Assembly: GCA_016869765.1 (NCBI GenBank)
Contig: VGES01000006.1
Coordinates: 1 to 64,000 of the forward strand
Length of the DNA: 64,000 nucleotides
Direction: 5' to 3'
Origin: Alphaproteobacteria bacterium
GTDB taxonomy: Bacteria; Pseudomonadota; Alphaproteobacteria; SHVP01
This document shows, in pieces, positions 16,794 to 26,336 of this stretch. The notes below the pieces were generated by a model, which had not been told where the DNA came from, did not search any database, and was given only the letters and a program-made list of their open reading frames with translations. The translations under genes and the position numbers were made by a program. Position 1 is the stretch's first letter. Every line of letters starts with the position of its first letter.

Positions 16794-18581
16794 ATGGCAC
16801 GATCGACGAGTCTGCGCGGCGGCTTCTGGGACTCGATGCCCAAGCGCAAGTCCAACCAGCTCACCGGCGGCATGGTGATCAGCCGTACGTTGCAGAAGCT
16901 GGGCATCAATACGGTGTTCTCGCTTGCCGGCGCCTCGCATACCCATTCCCTGGATGCGCTCGATCGCGACGGCTTCAAGATTATTTCCGGGCGCCATGAG
17001 ACGGCGACGGTGGCCGCAGCCGATGGCTTCGCGCGAGTCACGGGCAAACTGGGCGTCGCGCTGATCATTTCCGATCAGGGCGTGCCCAACGCCGTCTCCG
17101 GCGTGCTCACCGCCTATGAAGCCTGCTCGCCCGTGCTGGTCATCGTGGCGCGACTCTCGACGGCCTCGATCGAGCCGCAGAGCCAGGTCGACCACGATGC
17201 TCAGGCGCTGTTGCGGCCAATCAGCAAGTGGACGCGCACCGTGCACGCGCCCGAGCGGTTGCGCGAGTACGTCGAGGTGGCAGCGCGTCACGCGATGAGC
17301 GGTCGGCCCGGCCCCGTGGTGCTACAGGTGCCACAGGAGTTCCTTTCGGCCGCCGTCGAGGTGGCCAACGAACTCGACCTCCCGCTGACGGCAACGCCCA
17401 AACCGCAGGCCAATCCCCATGCCGTCACCGCTGCCGCGGAACTGCTGATGGGGGCCAAGCGGCCGCTGGTGATCGCCGGCGGTGGAGCGATGTTTGCCAA
17501 TGCCGGGGCGGCATTGCGTGCATTGTCCTCCGAGTTCGGGATCCCGGTGATGGGCAATGCTCTCGGACGCGGCCTGGTTCCCGAAGACGATGACCTCAGT
17601 TGGTCGTGGCCGCTCGCTCAACCCGCCGCGCGTGAGGCCGACGTCGTGCTCTGGGTCGGTTCTCGCATGACCCAGCGGCTGGGCTACGGCATGGCCCCCC
17701 GGTTCTCGACCGATGCGCGCATGATTCAGATCGATGTGCTCGGCGAAGAGATCGGCCGCAACCGTCCGATCGACGTGCCCATCGTTGCCGATGCGGCCGT
17801 TGCCACGGCGGCGATCGTGGCCGAGCTCAAGCGACGCAAGGCCAAGACGAAACCCGCCCCGAAGTGGATCAAAGATGCCCTCAAGGAGCGCCTGACGTTC
17901 ATCGATTCGATCGGACGCGGCGACAAGGGCCCGATTCACCCCTATCGGCTGGCGCGCGAGCTGATGAAACGGATGCCCGCGGACGCGATCTACGTCGGCG
18001 ACGGCGCCGACATCCAAAACTGGATGCATGCGATCCTGCGCATCCGCCACGAACGCGGGTTCATGGACCATTACCCGTTGGGATCGATGGGCATCGGCAC
18101 GCCTTTGGCCCTGGGCGCAGCAGCTGGGGCGCGGGAGATCGCAGAAGAGCAGGGCGAGAAGCCGCGTCCCGTGGTGCACGTCACCGGCGACGGGGCGTTC
18201 GGTTTCTACCCCAGCGAATACAACGGCGCTGTGCTCGCCGGCCTCAAGATCACGACCTTCATCTCGAACGACGGCGCCTGGGGCACCGAAAAACACGGCC
18301 AGATGAAAGTGATCGAGCGGCCGGTCAACACGACCTTCGGCGACGTGCGCTACGACCTGATCGGCAAGGCCTTCGGCTGTCACGCCGAACAGGTCACCAA
18401 GCCGAAAGACGTTGGCCCGGCGATCGAACGTGCGTTCAAGTCCGACAAACCCGCGGTCGTCGACGTGGTCACGGACCCGATGGCCGGCAAGCTGCGCAAG
18501 GATGATCCGCGCGTGATGACGATCGCGTTCTCCGACTTGCCGCTGTCGCGCAAGTCGCAGTACACCCCCGACGTGCGCTGA
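16794..18581 (+). CDS. TPP-dependent enzyme, acetolactate-synthase-like
   Basis: A 595-residue member of the acetohydroxyacid synthase/benzoylformate decarboxylase superfamily. The N-terminal pyrimidine-binding domain holds the catalytic Glu in SGRHETATVAAADGFARVTG. The central FAD-domain-like region spans about 220-360. The C-terminal PP domain contains HVTGDGAFGFYPSEYN and ISNDGAWG, the GDG...ND thiamine-diphosphate motif. The substrate is unclear: features are not sufficient to call IlvB, and a regulatory-subunit gene is absent. The 11-bp spacing to ridA suggests co-transcription, perhaps to remove reactive imines made from 2-oxo acids. Confidence 0.88.
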   Translation: MARSTSLRGGFWDSMPKRKSNQLTGGMVISRTLQKLGINTVFSLAGASHTHSLDALDRDGFKIISGRHETATVAAADGFARVTGKLGVALIISDQGVPNAVSGVLTAYEACSPVLVIVARLSTASIEPQSQVDHDAQALLRPISKWTRTVHAPERLREYVEVAARHAMSGRPGPVVLQVPQEFLSAAVEVANELDLPLTATPKPQANPHAVTAAAELLMGAKRPLVIAGGGAMFANAGAALRALSSEFGIPVMGNALGRGLVPEDDDLSWSWPLAQPAAREADVVLWVGSRMTQRLGYGMAPRFSTDARMIQIDVLGEEIGRNRPIDVPIVADAAVATAAIVAELKRRKAKTKPAPKWIKDALKERLTFIDSIGRGDKGPIHPYRLARELMKRMPADAIYVGDGADIQNWMHAILRIRHERGFMDHYPLGSMGIGTPLALGAAAGAREIAEEQGEKPRPVVHVTGDGAFGFYPSEYNGAVLAGLKITTFISNDGAWGTEKHGQMKVIERPVNTTFGDVRYDLIGKAFGCHAEQVTKPKDVGPAIERAFKSDKPAVVDVVTDPMAGKLRKDDPRVMTIAFSDLPLSRKSQYTPDVR

Positions 18582-18584
18582 GTC

Positions 18585-19448
18585 TCAGCCGAAAGCGTTC
18601 AGCGGGATCTTGAGGTAGGAGACGCCGTTGTTCTCGGCCGGCGGGAATCGGCCGCCGTTCATGTTGACCTGAACCGACGGCAACAGCAGCACCGGGACCG
18701 CAAGTTTGCGATCGCGTTCCGTGCGCATGGCCACATATTGATCCTCGCCGATGCCGTCCTTGACGTGGATATTGCCGGCGCGTTCTTCAGCGACGGTTGT
18801 GAGCCACGCATAGGGACGACCGTTGGGGCCGTAGTCGTGGCACATGAACAGGCGCGTCTCCCGAGGTAGATCGAGGATCCGGCGCAGCGAACGGTACAAC
18901 TGGCGGGCGTCGCCGCCCGGGAAATCGGCCCGCGCCGTCCCGTAGTCGGGCATGAAGATCGTATCGCCGACGAATGCCGCATCGCCGATCGCATAGGTCA
19001 CACAGGCCGGGGTGTGGCCGGGCGTATGAATCACGCGGCCGGTCAAGGGTCCGCACGAGAACGTCTCGCCGTCGGCGAACAACTTGTCGAACTGTCGTCC
19101 GTCGCTCGCCAGCCAATCGCCGAAGTTGTAGATCGCCTTGAACGTGCGCTGGACCGTAGCGATCCCCGTACCGATGCCGGTGCGCGCACCGGTCTTGGTC
19201 TTGAGGTACGGTGCAGCCATCAGGTGATCGGCGTGGACGTGGGTCTCGAGAATCCAATCGACCGCGAGGTTCTTCTCGGCGAGGTAGGCGAGGATCTTGT
19301 CGGGGGGAGCGGTCGAGGTCCGGCCCGATTTGGGGTCGTAGCCGAGTACCGAATCGATGATGACCGCCCGGTTGCCCCCCGGCGCATGGACGACATAGCT
19401 GACCGTAAACGTCGCTTCGTCGAAGAACGCTTGGACTTCCGGATTCAT
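18585..19448 (-). CDS. MBL-fold hydrolase, persulfide-dioxygenase-like (Blh type)
   Basis: A 287-residue metallo-beta-lactamase-fold protein. The metal-binding THVHADHL motif is at about residues 68-75, with further ligand His in HTPGHTPACVTY and Asp in FVGDTIFMPDYG. The segment MPDYGTARADFPGGDARQLYRS is typical of ETHE1-like persulfide dioxygenases and Blh proteins, which oxidise glutathione persulfide in sulfide detoxification. There is no fused rhodanese domain. It is convergent with the TPP-enzyme gene (3 bp apart). A glyoxalase II role is possible but less likely, given the ADFPGGDA signature. Confidence 0.87.
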   Translation of the reverse strand: MNPEVQAFFDEATFTVSYVVHAPGGNRAVIIDSVLGYDPKSGRTSTAPPDKILAYLAEKNLAVDWILETHVHADHLMAAPYLKTKTGARTGIGTGIATVQRTFKAIYNFGDWLASDGRQFDKLFADGETFSCGPLTGRVIHTPGHTPACVTYAIGDAAFVGDTIFMPDYGTARADFPGGDARQLYRSLRRILDLPRETRLFMCHDYGPNGRPYAWLTTVAEERAGNIHVKDGIGEDQYVAMRTERDRKLAVPVLLLPSVQVNMNGGRFPPAENNGVSYLKIPLNAFG

Positions 19449-19475
19449 GAATCAACCCCCTCGCGACGCGCCACC

Positions 19476-21821
19476 CTAGCGGGCCGGGGGCAACAGCCGC
19501 AACCGGCCACGCGCGTCTCTCACCGCCTCGTCGAACGCGGGGATCGTGACGTAACGCCCGTTCCGCCAGTCCTCGACGTGATCGGCAAAGTAGCGGCTCC
19601 AGGGGTTTCCTGATTGCCCCGGGACGACGCGGAACAGCGAACGACTGGGATCACCGAGATCGTAGACCGCGCGATAGCCGGCGGCGTGGCCGTTGCGGAA
19701 GTCGCGGCCGTGGCCACCGCGGTTCAACGTGTAGCCGTCGCCGTCGGTGGCGACGCCGATTCCCAGCAAGCGGTCGACGCCGGGCACGAATAACAGCGGG
19801 TGCGTCAGGCGTAGTCGGTGCGCCCGGCCCCACCGCCAATCCTCGACATCGCGCCCGAAGTCTCGGGTCAGTCGCGCGATCGCCGCATCGAACGCGCGGG
19901 TTACCGTGGCCCGGCACGTCGGGTCCGGATCGTTCGGCCGGGCGCACCAGGATCGATCGCGGTCGAACACGGCCAAGATCCTGTTGACGGGATCGCCTCA
20001 GAGGGAGCTCACGAGTTCGCCGAGGTCGTCGGCGAAGATCTCGCGGGTCAGTTCCGGGAGCCAGGCGGCAAACACGAGGGCCGCCCGGCTGTCACGATCC
20101 ATGTGGAAGTTCCAGGCGCGCAGATCCGCGACCAGGTCCGCCGCCGGGCGGGCGGTCATCGTTTCGAGGCGCTGCAGGAGCGCGGGGAGCAGTGTTGCCG
20201 CCGCGGCCGAGTAGGTGTCGTTTTGAAATGCGGCATGACTCGCGACATCGAGGGGAACCGATGGCGCCAGCAGCACCCGAAGCCGTTCGGCGCGAAACGC
20301 TGGTTCCCAGTCGAGCGAGATCAGATAGGGGTAGTCATCCGCGACGACGCGGTTGTTGGCGTTGAACAGGACGCCCGAATCGGGATTGGTCTTCTGCGGC
20401 AGGGCGTCGAACGGGACATAACCGGTCCACGCCGCACCACGGGCCCCGTCGGCCGGGATCGAACCGTCGCCCGAGGCTCGAATCGGCGCGCGCCCCGCCG
20501 CGATGAAACCGATGGCGCCTTGGCGATCGGCGTAAAGCACGTTCTGCATCGGCGCGTGATAGAGACGCAAGGCTTCGCGGAAGGAAGCGGCATCGCTCGC
20601 GGTTTGCAAGCGATACAACGCCTCGGGCGTCGTATCGTCGGGTTGGAGTGCGACGGCCTGAAGGGCCGCAACACGTCCAGCCCCAGCGGTCGCTGCCGCC
20701 CGATCGATCACGTCCGACACGATCGGACCATGGCGACTTTCCCGGATCCGAAGCACGACGTCGCGACCGAAACGCACGCGGATCGTTTCTTCCCGGCTGC
20801 GGAAGGCCTCGCTCCCCTCGGGCGTACGATAATGGTCATCGTCGAGTGTCGTCTCGACGACGAGGTCGGACACATCGCCATATGTGGTGGTCAGGCCCCA
20901 GGCGACGTGTTCGTTCTGCCCCAGCAAATGGAAGGGCAAGCCCGGGATGGTCGCGCCGCTGATCGAGCGCGTCGGAGTCTCGAGCCGCACCAGATACCAA
21001 ATGCCCGGAGCGGTCATGCCGAGGTGTGGGTCGGAGGCTAGGATCGGAGCACCTTGGCTCGTTCGCTCGGCCGTGACGGCCCAGGCATTCGATGCGCGCC
21101 GCGGTTGGGTCCAGGACGGTAACGCGCTCAGCAGCCGTTGGGCGTCGAACCCCGGCAGCGCGGACAGCATCGCCCGGTGCGGCCCCTCCCGGGGGTTCAG
21201 AACGTCCAACTTGTCGGGCCCCACCCGTTCGATCAGCGCGGCGCGGCGCATCTCATCGAACCAGTTGCCCCCCAGCATGAGGGCCAGCAATTTTCCGAGG
21301 ACCGCCGAGTCGGCCGGGCGCCAGGGCTCAGGCCGATAGCCGAGCAACGTAAACTCGGGCGGCCAGGGGCCCTGGTGGCGTTCGAGGTAAGCGTTGACGC
21401 CGGCGGCGTAGGCCGTGATCGCCTCGCGCACCTCGGGGGAGGCGTGCTCGATTTGACGCTCGGCCAGTCGGTAGACGCCGAGGGTGCGCATCAGTCGATC
21501 GACGAAGAGGCCAGGCGAACCGACGACTTCGGCCGCGCGTCCTGCACCGATACGCCGGTAGGTGTCCATTTGCCATAGGCGGTCCTGGGCATGGGCGAAC
21601 CCCAGGGCGACATAGGCGTCACGGTCGCTTGCCGCCCGGATGTGCGTGACGCCATGGCGATCGCGCACGATGTCGACGGAAGCGGCAACCGGCAGGTCGG
21701 TTTGCACCCCATCCCAGACGGGCAGGCTCGTGGTCAGCCACAGTGCCACGACCACGAGGGCCACGAGCAACGTGCCGATCAGGATAGCGAGGGTGCGGCC
21801 GGCGATACGAAGAAAACGCAT
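19476..21821 (-). pseudogene. Penicillin acylase family protein, interrupted by in-frame TGA
   Basis: Two tracked ORFs in one frame form a single acylase of 782 codons from ATG 21821. The N-terminal membrane/signal helix is at about 8-30. The nucleophile Ser of the Ntn-hydrolase is intact in RRASNAWAV (about residue 244). An in-frame TGA at 19998-20000 (codon 608) separates the last 173 residues, which still hold family-conserved PGQSGNPWSRYFADHVEDW. No frame change is needed, so this is a nonsense lesion. A truncated protein would lack the C-terminal part of the beta chain, so it is probably inactive. Natural substrates of these enzymes include N-acyl homoserine lactones and penicillins. Confidence 0.85.
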
Positions 21822-21879
21822 GATCACGACGGGTTCGGATGATAAATCCTGACCGACCAAGACGACAGGTGAATACTCC

Positions 21880-22440
21880 TTGAACGTTCTTTCCACTGGC
21901 CTGCCCGGGGTCTTGCTGATCGAGCCCAGGGTCTATGGCGATGAGCGCGGGTTCTTCGTCGAGACCTATCGGCGCGAGCGTTATGCCGCCGCGGGAATCG
22001 GCATAGAGTTCGTGCAAGACAACCTGTCGTCGTCGCGCGTGGGCGTGCTGCGCGGGCTGCACTTCCAGCACCCCAAGGGGCAGGCGAAACTGATTCAGGT
22101 GATTCAAGGCGAAATCTACGACGTCGTCGTCGATGTGCGTTCTGGGTCGCCCACGATCGGCCGCTGGTATGGCGTTGCGCTGTCCTCGGCCAACAAACGC
22201 CAACTGTTCGTTCCAGCGGGTTTTGCCCACGGGTTCTGCACGACGAGCGACAGCGCCATCGTCAGTTACAAGGCGAGCGAGGTATACGCGCCGGACTGCG
22301 AGACGGCCGTGCAATGGGACGACCCGGACCTCGGGATTTCCTGGCCGATCGAGAATCCGACGGTGTCGGATCGCGACCTGCTGGCCGTTCGACTCCGGGA
22401 TGTTCCAGCCGATCGTCTGCCGCCGTTCGACGGGCCATGA
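21880..22440 (+). CDS. rfbC: dTDP-4-dehydrorhamnose 3,5-epimerase
   Basis: A 186-residue cupin-fold epimerase that makes dTDP-4-dehydro-L-rhamnose. It has IEPRVYGDERGFFVETYRRERY at the N-terminus, the catalytic-base-containing LRGLHFQHPKGQAKLIQV, and DDPDLGISWPI near the end. The start appears to be TTG 21880, since no in-frame ATG fits the family N-terminus (MNVLSTGLPGV). The stop overlaps the rfbD start as ATGA. The usual rfbA and rfbB genes are not in the window, so the pathway must be completed elsewhere. Confidence 0.93.
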   Translation: MNVLSTGLPGVLLIEPRVYGDERGFFVETYRRERYAAAGIGIEFVQDNLSSSRVGVLRGLHFQHPKGQAKLIQVIQGEIYDVVVDVRSGSPTIGRWYGVALSSANKRQLFVPAGFAHGFCTTSDSAIVSYKASEVYAPDCETAVQWDDPDLGISWPIENPTVSDRDLLAVRLRDVPADRLPPFDGP

Positions 22441-23378
22441 GCGATCGTCCGATCCTCCTGTTCGGGGTGACCGGACAAGTGGGAATGGACCTTCGTGTGC
22501 AGCTCGCACATTGGCGCGACGTGCTGTGCCCGCCGCGCACGGTCGTCAATCTGCTGTGGCCCGACGAGGTGCGCACCTACATCCGGGTATCGCGGCCGAG
22601 CTTGATCGTGAATGCCGCCGCCTACACTGCGGTCGACGCCGCCGAAGACAATGCCGACGAGGCCGCGGCGCTCAACGCCGATCTGCCACTATTGCTCGCC
22701 GAAGAGTGCCTTCAGCGCGGCATCGGCCTCGTGCACTTTTCGACCGACTACGTGTTCGATGGGCGCGGCGGTTCGGGTGCGCCTACGCCCTCCGGGCGGC
22801 GGGCCTATCGCGAGGACGATCGGCCGGAGCCCCTCAATGTCTATGGGCGCACGAAGCTGCGCGGCGAATCGGCCGTACAACAGTCGGGTGCCGCCTATCT
22901 CCTGTTTCGTTGCTGTTGGGTCTATTCCTTGATGGGCCGAAACTTCCTTCTGACGATGCAGCGCCTGGCTCGCGAGGGGCGCTCGCTCAACATCGTCGAC
23001 GATCAGCTCGGCAGTCCGACCTGGGCGCGTGCCATCGCGGTGGCGGCCGACGAAGCGATCCGCCAACTCGGCGCGGCCGACGGCCTGGGTGGACTCGAGC
23101 GCTTCGGCGGCACGTACCATGTCGCAGCGGGCGGCGAGACCACCTGGTGTGGCTTCGCGCGGGCCATCATGGACAGGGTCGAACAGTGGCCGCTGCCGCG
23201 CTGGCCGCAGGACCGCGAGCGTCCTTCGGTCCGGGCGATCGCCACCAAAGACTATCCGACCAAGGCCGTGCGCCCAGCATTTTCGGTCCTGGATACCGCG
23301 AAGCTTCGCGAGGTATTTGGCATAACGCTCGCCGATTGGTCCCAGCAGTTGGACGAATGTCTACAGAACCCGCCATGA
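22437..23378 (+). CDS. rfbD: dTDP-4-dehydrorhamnose reductase
   Basis: A 313-residue NAD(P)-binding short-chain-dehydrogenase-like enzyme that reduces dTDP-4-dehydro-L-rhamnose to dTDP-L-rhamnose. It starts at ATG 22437, overlapping the rfbC stop. The Rossmann glycine motif is LLFGVTGQVGMDL. INAAAYTAVDAAE matches the cofactor-binding segment, and STDYVFDGRGGSG the catalytic Ser-Tyr-containing loop. The second catalytic motif appears as NVYGRTKLRGE (YxxxK). Together with rfbC it provides activated rhamnose for lipopolysaccharide or exopolysaccharide. Confidence 0.93.
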   Translation: MSDRPILLFGVTGQVGMDLRVQLAHWRDVLCPPRTVVNLLWPDEVRTYIRVSRPSLIVNAAAYTAVDAAEDNADEAAALNADLPLLLAEECLQRGIGLVHFSTDYVFDGRGGSGAPTPSGRRAYREDDRPEPLNVYGRTKLRGESAVQQSGAAYLLFRCCWVYSLMGRNFLLTMQRLAREGRSLNIVDDQLGSPTWARAIAVAADEAIRQLGAADGLGGLERFGGTYHVAAGGETTWCGFARAIMDRVEQWPLPRWPQDRERPSVRAIATKDYPTKAVRPAFSVLDTAKLREVFGITLADWSQQLDECLQNPP

Positions 23379-23394
23379 GCAGGGCGCCACTGCG

Positions 23395-23413
23395 GAAGCG
23401 CGAAATGCGCTTC
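23395..23413 (+). terminator. Weak stem-loop after rfbD
   Basis: A 7-bp perfect stem GAAGCGC/GCGCTTC with a GAAAT loop, 17 bp past the rfbD stop. No T tract follows on the plus strand, so it would need Rho or act only as a transcript end-stabiliser. Confidence 0.35.
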
Positions 23414-23501
23414 TCCGGTTTCCCGAGGCCCCTGGGGCGGTTGTCCTAGCGCAACCGATGGAGCCCGCGCCAGAGTACAATCCGGTATTGCGGAGGTGCC
23501 A

Positions 23502-23945
23502 ATGTCGTCCTTCGTTCCACTCCGGTTGGTGTTTGCGGCGGTGCTTGTGTCTCCGCTTCTCGGATCAGGGTCGGTGCTGGCCAACCCCGACCTGGTCGGC
23601 TGCTATTCCGATCTCGGGCCGAGGGGCGCCGTGAGAGCGATCGTCGCTGCATCGGAATCACGCTACACCATCACCCATCCGCGAACCCGCGACGCCAAAC
23701 CGAATCCGCTGGCGCCTGCGTCGGCGAAAGATCTCGATACCGTCAAGCGGGGGCTTCAAGCGCTCGGCGTCGTCGCCGACCCGGCTCAAGGTTTGATGCA
23801 CGACGACGGTTTCGATGTGGAGGTCGTCGTCATATTCGCCGAACCGGCCGTCCATCCGTGGCGCACGGGGTTTGGCCAGACCCGCTACGCCATCTCCACC
23901 CGGGACGAAACCTACCTCGTGTATCGCGTTCCCTGCCCGCGTTAG
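23502..23945 (+). CDS. Small exported protein of unknown function
   Basis: A 147-residue protein from ATG 23502, placed behind CGGAGGTG; the tracked GTG (23496) lies inside that site. The signal peptide (VPLRLVFAAVLVSPLLGSGSVLA) is cut near VLANP. The mature protein has two Cys residues (GCYSD, VPCPR), perhaps forming one disulfide. No family is recognised. A TACAAT box lies 17 bp before the ribosome site and may be its -10 element, but I see no good -35. It probably stands alone between rfbD and a convergent glycosyltransferase. Confidence 0.62.
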   Translation: MSSFVPLRLVFAAVLVSPLLGSGSVLANPDLVGCYSDLGPRGAVRAIVAASESRYTITHPRTRDAKPNPLAPASAKDLDTVKRGLQALGVVADPAQGLMHDDGFDVEVVVIFAEPAVHPWRTGFGQTRYAISTRDETYLVYRVPCPR

Positions 23946-23971
23946 CCGAGCCAGCCCGATCGGATGAGCCC

Positions 23972-24856
23972 TCAGCGGGCGCTGACGCCAAGGACGAACG
24001 CCAACGTGCCGACAAACCGGGCGGCATCGCGCCAGCACTTCGTGCTGTTGGCGCTGACGAGATAGAGGAGCGCCTTGGCGCCGAATTTGGCCAGGCGTCC
24101 GAAGGCCAACGCGTGCGCCGCGGCGAAACCCACATGCTTGCGCTCGAAATAGAGCCGCGACCACGCCATGTGCCAATGCTTGCGCCACAGGAGTCCTGGG
24201 CTCGGGCGGGACGCGGCGCCTCCGAGATGGCGCACGACAGCCTCCGGCACGTAGACCATCGGCATTCCCGCACGCCACAGCCTCAGGCAAAGGTCATCGT
24301 CCTCGAAGTAGAGAAACAGGCGCTCGTCGAACGCCGGCTTCGGCAACGCGGACCGCCGGGCAAACAGTGCGGCGCCCGAGAGAAAGCCAGAGCAGCACGG
24401 CCCGTCGGGCAGGGTCGCAGGATAGGCCTCGCGGGCCGCACCCATGCGCCGTCGCGTCAACAGGTCTGCGTCATGGCTGACGATCGGCCGGCCATCACGA
24501 TTTTCGATCCTTGGGCCAAGCAGCACGGCCTCTGGGAAACTCGCGGCCGTCGTTGTCAGGGCGGTGAGGGCGCCATCGGCGAGCACAGCGTCGGGGTTGA
24601 GAAACAGGACATAGTCGCCGCGTGCGGCGGCTGCCCCGCGGTTGTTGGCGACACCAAAACCGAGATTCGTGTCGCTGGCGATCACGTGCACATCCGGTCG
24701 TGTCTGCCGCGCCCGAGCCAGCGTGTCGTCGCGACTGGCATTGTCGACAACGATCACTTCCTCGACGCCGCGAAGCGAGGCGAGGCAAGGCTCGATGACC
24801 GCCGCGCTGTTGTAGGTGACCGTGACCACGGACACGCGCGGAGCAGAGTCGCTCAT
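23972..24856 (-). CDS. Glycosyltransferase family 2
   Basis: A 294-residue GT-A fold enzyme. It starts VSVVTVTYNSAAVIEPCLASL, followed by VVDNASRDDT (nucleotide-sugar binding) and the metal-site region FLNPDAVLADGAL (DxD-like). A later ED-containing segment LFLYFEDDDLCLRLWRAGMPM is typical of rhamnosyl- and related transferases. One hydrophobic stretch near the C-terminus may tether it to the inner membrane. Its neighbour rfbCD makes dTDP-rhamnose, so a rhamnosyltransferase role in surface polysaccharide is a fair guess but not proven. Confidence 0.87.
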   Translation of the reverse strand: MSDSAPRVSVVTVTYNSAAVIEPCLASLRGVEEVIVVDNASRDDTLARARQTRPDVHVIASDTNLGFGVANNRGAAAARGDYVLFLNPDAVLADGALTALTTTAASFPEAVLLGPRIENRDGRPIVSHDADLLTRRRMGAAREAYPATLPDGPCCSGFLSGAALFARRSALPKPAFDERLFLYFEDDDLCLRLWRAGMPMVYVPEAVVRHLGGAASRPSPGLLWRKHWHMAWSRLYFERKHVGFAAAHALAFGRLAKFGAKALLYLVSANSTKCWRDAARFVGTLAFVLGVSAR

Positions 24857-24915
24857 GGCTGAATATTCGACACCGGTGGGATAGTCTCAGGGCCCACTAT
24901 AGAGCCGATCTGGCG

Positions 24916-25551
24916 ATGGAGGATGCTGTGAAGACGGAAGCCGATACCGTTGCCGACCTCGAGGCGTTGCGACGGATTTATCCGGAGCCACGGGAGGCGG
25001 CGCTCAAGAAAGTTCTGCATCGCTTCGATGCCCATGCCAGGCGTTTCGTAGGCCGTAGCCCGTTCCTGGTGCTCTCGACCAGCGACGGACTAGGGCGCGT
25101 CGATGCCTCGCCGCGCGGGGGCGAACCCGGTTTCGTTCATGTCCTGGACGATGAGACGTGCCTGGTTCCCGATTGGCCGGGCAACAACCGTCTCGATAGC
25201 TTGGAAAACATCGTCGTGAGCGGTGGTGTCGGGTTGCTGTTCTTGATCCCGGGTTTGGACGAAACCCTCCGGATCAACGGACGGGCGACGTTGTCGGTCT
25301 CGACCCTCCTGCGGCAACGCTTCGCGCGCCCGGACGGGCGTCTGCCGGCCACGGTCATCGTGGTGGCGGTCGAGGAGGTCTATCTCCACTGCGCCCGGGC
25401 GCTGCGCCGCTCGGAGCTGTGGAATCCCGCGCGCCATCTCGCGAAGGCTGAGTTTCCGACCATGGGGCAAATGCTGGCCGATCAGATCAAGGGCTACGAT
25501 GGCGCTGCATCGGATCGCCTTGCCCAGGAGAACCGCCACAACCTTTACTAG
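24916..25551 (+). CDS. Pyridoxamine 5'-phosphate oxidase-fold protein
   Basis: A 211-residue flavin-binding split-barrel protein of the group often labelled PNPOx-like or MSMEG_1061 family. Landmarks: FVGRSPFLVLSTSDGLGRVDASPRGGEPGFV and LVPDWPGNNRLDSLENIV, which line the FMN phosphate site in relatives, and HCARALRRSELW near the C-terminus. The substrate is unknown; relatives reduce F420-like or FMN-linked compounds or act as flavin stores. It is divergent from the glycosyltransferase. It is unlikely to be the vitamin B6 oxidase PdxH, whose PLP motifs are missing. Confidence 0.82.
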   Translation: MEDAVKTEADTVADLEALRRIYPEPREAALKKVLHRFDAHARRFVGRSPFLVLSTSDGLGRVDASPRGGEPGFVHVLDDETCLVPDWPGNNRLDSLENIVVSGGVGLLFLIPGLDETLRINGRATLSVSTLLRQRFARPDGRLPATVIVVAVEEVYLHCARALRRSELWNPARHLAKAEFPTMGQMLADQIKGYDGAASDRLAQENRHNLY

Positions 25552-25631
25552 CGTTCGGAAAAGATTCGCGATGGTCGCGGTGCGGCGTTAGCCTGAACAC
25601 CACCGTCCGATCAGTCGACAGGGAGGAAGCC

Positions 25632-26309
25632 ATGGCCACGGTCGAAATCTTCAGCGCCGAAGTGTGCCCCTACGCCCACCGCACACGCCTGGCGCTGCTC
25701 GAAAAGGGGGTCGACTTCACGCTCACCGAGATCGATCTCAAGAACAAGCCGTCGTGGTTTCCGAGCGTGTCGCCCTACGGCAAGGTGCCGGCGATCCGTC
25801 ACAACGGCCAGATCGTGTATGAGTCGGCGATCATCAACGAATATCTGGACGAGGTGTTTCCCAATCCGCCGTTGATGCCCAAGGACCCGGTTCGCCGTGC
25901 CCAGGCGCGCATCTGGGTCGACTACTTCAACACCCGCTACAACGTGATCTCCTTTCGGCTCATCCGCGAGATCGACGAATCGAAGCACCCGGCCCTCATC
26001 AAAGAGTACTACGACGCGCTGCGTTTCATGGAAAACGAGGGTCTCAAGAAACTCGGCTCCGGTCCGTTCTGGATGGCAGAGGGGCTCACTCTGGTCGATC
26101 TCGCGCTCTACCCCTCGTTCGAACGCTTCGCCACGCTCGAGCACTATCGCGGGGTGCGAATTCCCGAGGACTGCGCCCGGTTGCGTCGTTGGGTCGAGAC
26201 CATGAGGGAACGGCCCTCGGTCAAGAAGATCGCGCACCCGGGCAGCTTCTACGTCGAGCGTTCTGCGGCCTACGCCGGTCGACCGACGCGCGCCCAAGCA
26301 GCGGAGTGA
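25632..26309 (+). CDS. Glutathione S-transferase, omega/DHAR-like
   Basis: A 225-residue GST with a thioredoxin-like N-domain (about 1-80). The active-site Cys motif is CPYAHRTRLAL, of the Cys-type class rather than Ser/Tyr, and cis-Pro sits in KVPAI. ESAIINEYLDEVF binds the glutathione gamma-glutamyl group. An all-helical C-domain follows. The Cys motif suggests glutathione-dependent thiol transfer or dehydroascorbate reduction. RBS AGGGAGGAAG precedes ATG 25632. A minus-strand terminator begins 2 bp after its stop, belonging to the opposing RNA candidate. Confidence 0.9.
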   Translation: MATVEIFSAEVCPYAHRTRLALLEKGVDFTLTEIDLKNKPSWFPSVSPYGKVPAIRHNGQIVYESAIINEYLDEVFPNPPLMPKDPVRRAQARIWVDYFNTRYNVISFRLIREIDESKHPALIKEYYDALRFMENEGLKKLGSGPFWMAEGLTLVDLALYPSFERFATLEHYRGVRIPEDCARLRRWVETMRERPSVKKIAHPGSFYVERSAAYAGRPTRAQAAE

Positions 26310-26310
26310 C

Positions 26311-26336
26311 AAAAAGGCCCCGTCCGAGGACGGGGC
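26311..26336 (-). terminator. Intrinsic terminator of the minus-strand RNA candidate
   Basis: Stem GCCCCGTCC/GGACGGGGC (9 bp, very short loop) followed on the minus strand by C and five T residues. No minus-strand protein gene lies upstream for more than 1 kb, so its natural client is the structured RNA described at 26311-26456. On the plus strand the hairpin follows the GST stop but lacks a T tract. Confidence 0.85.

Noticed and set aside
19998-20000. Selenocysteine reading of the TGA in the acylase
   Set aside because: No SECIS-like stem-loop is apparent just downstream, the position is not catalytic, and TGA serves as an ordinary stop throughout the window. I could not run a folding program.
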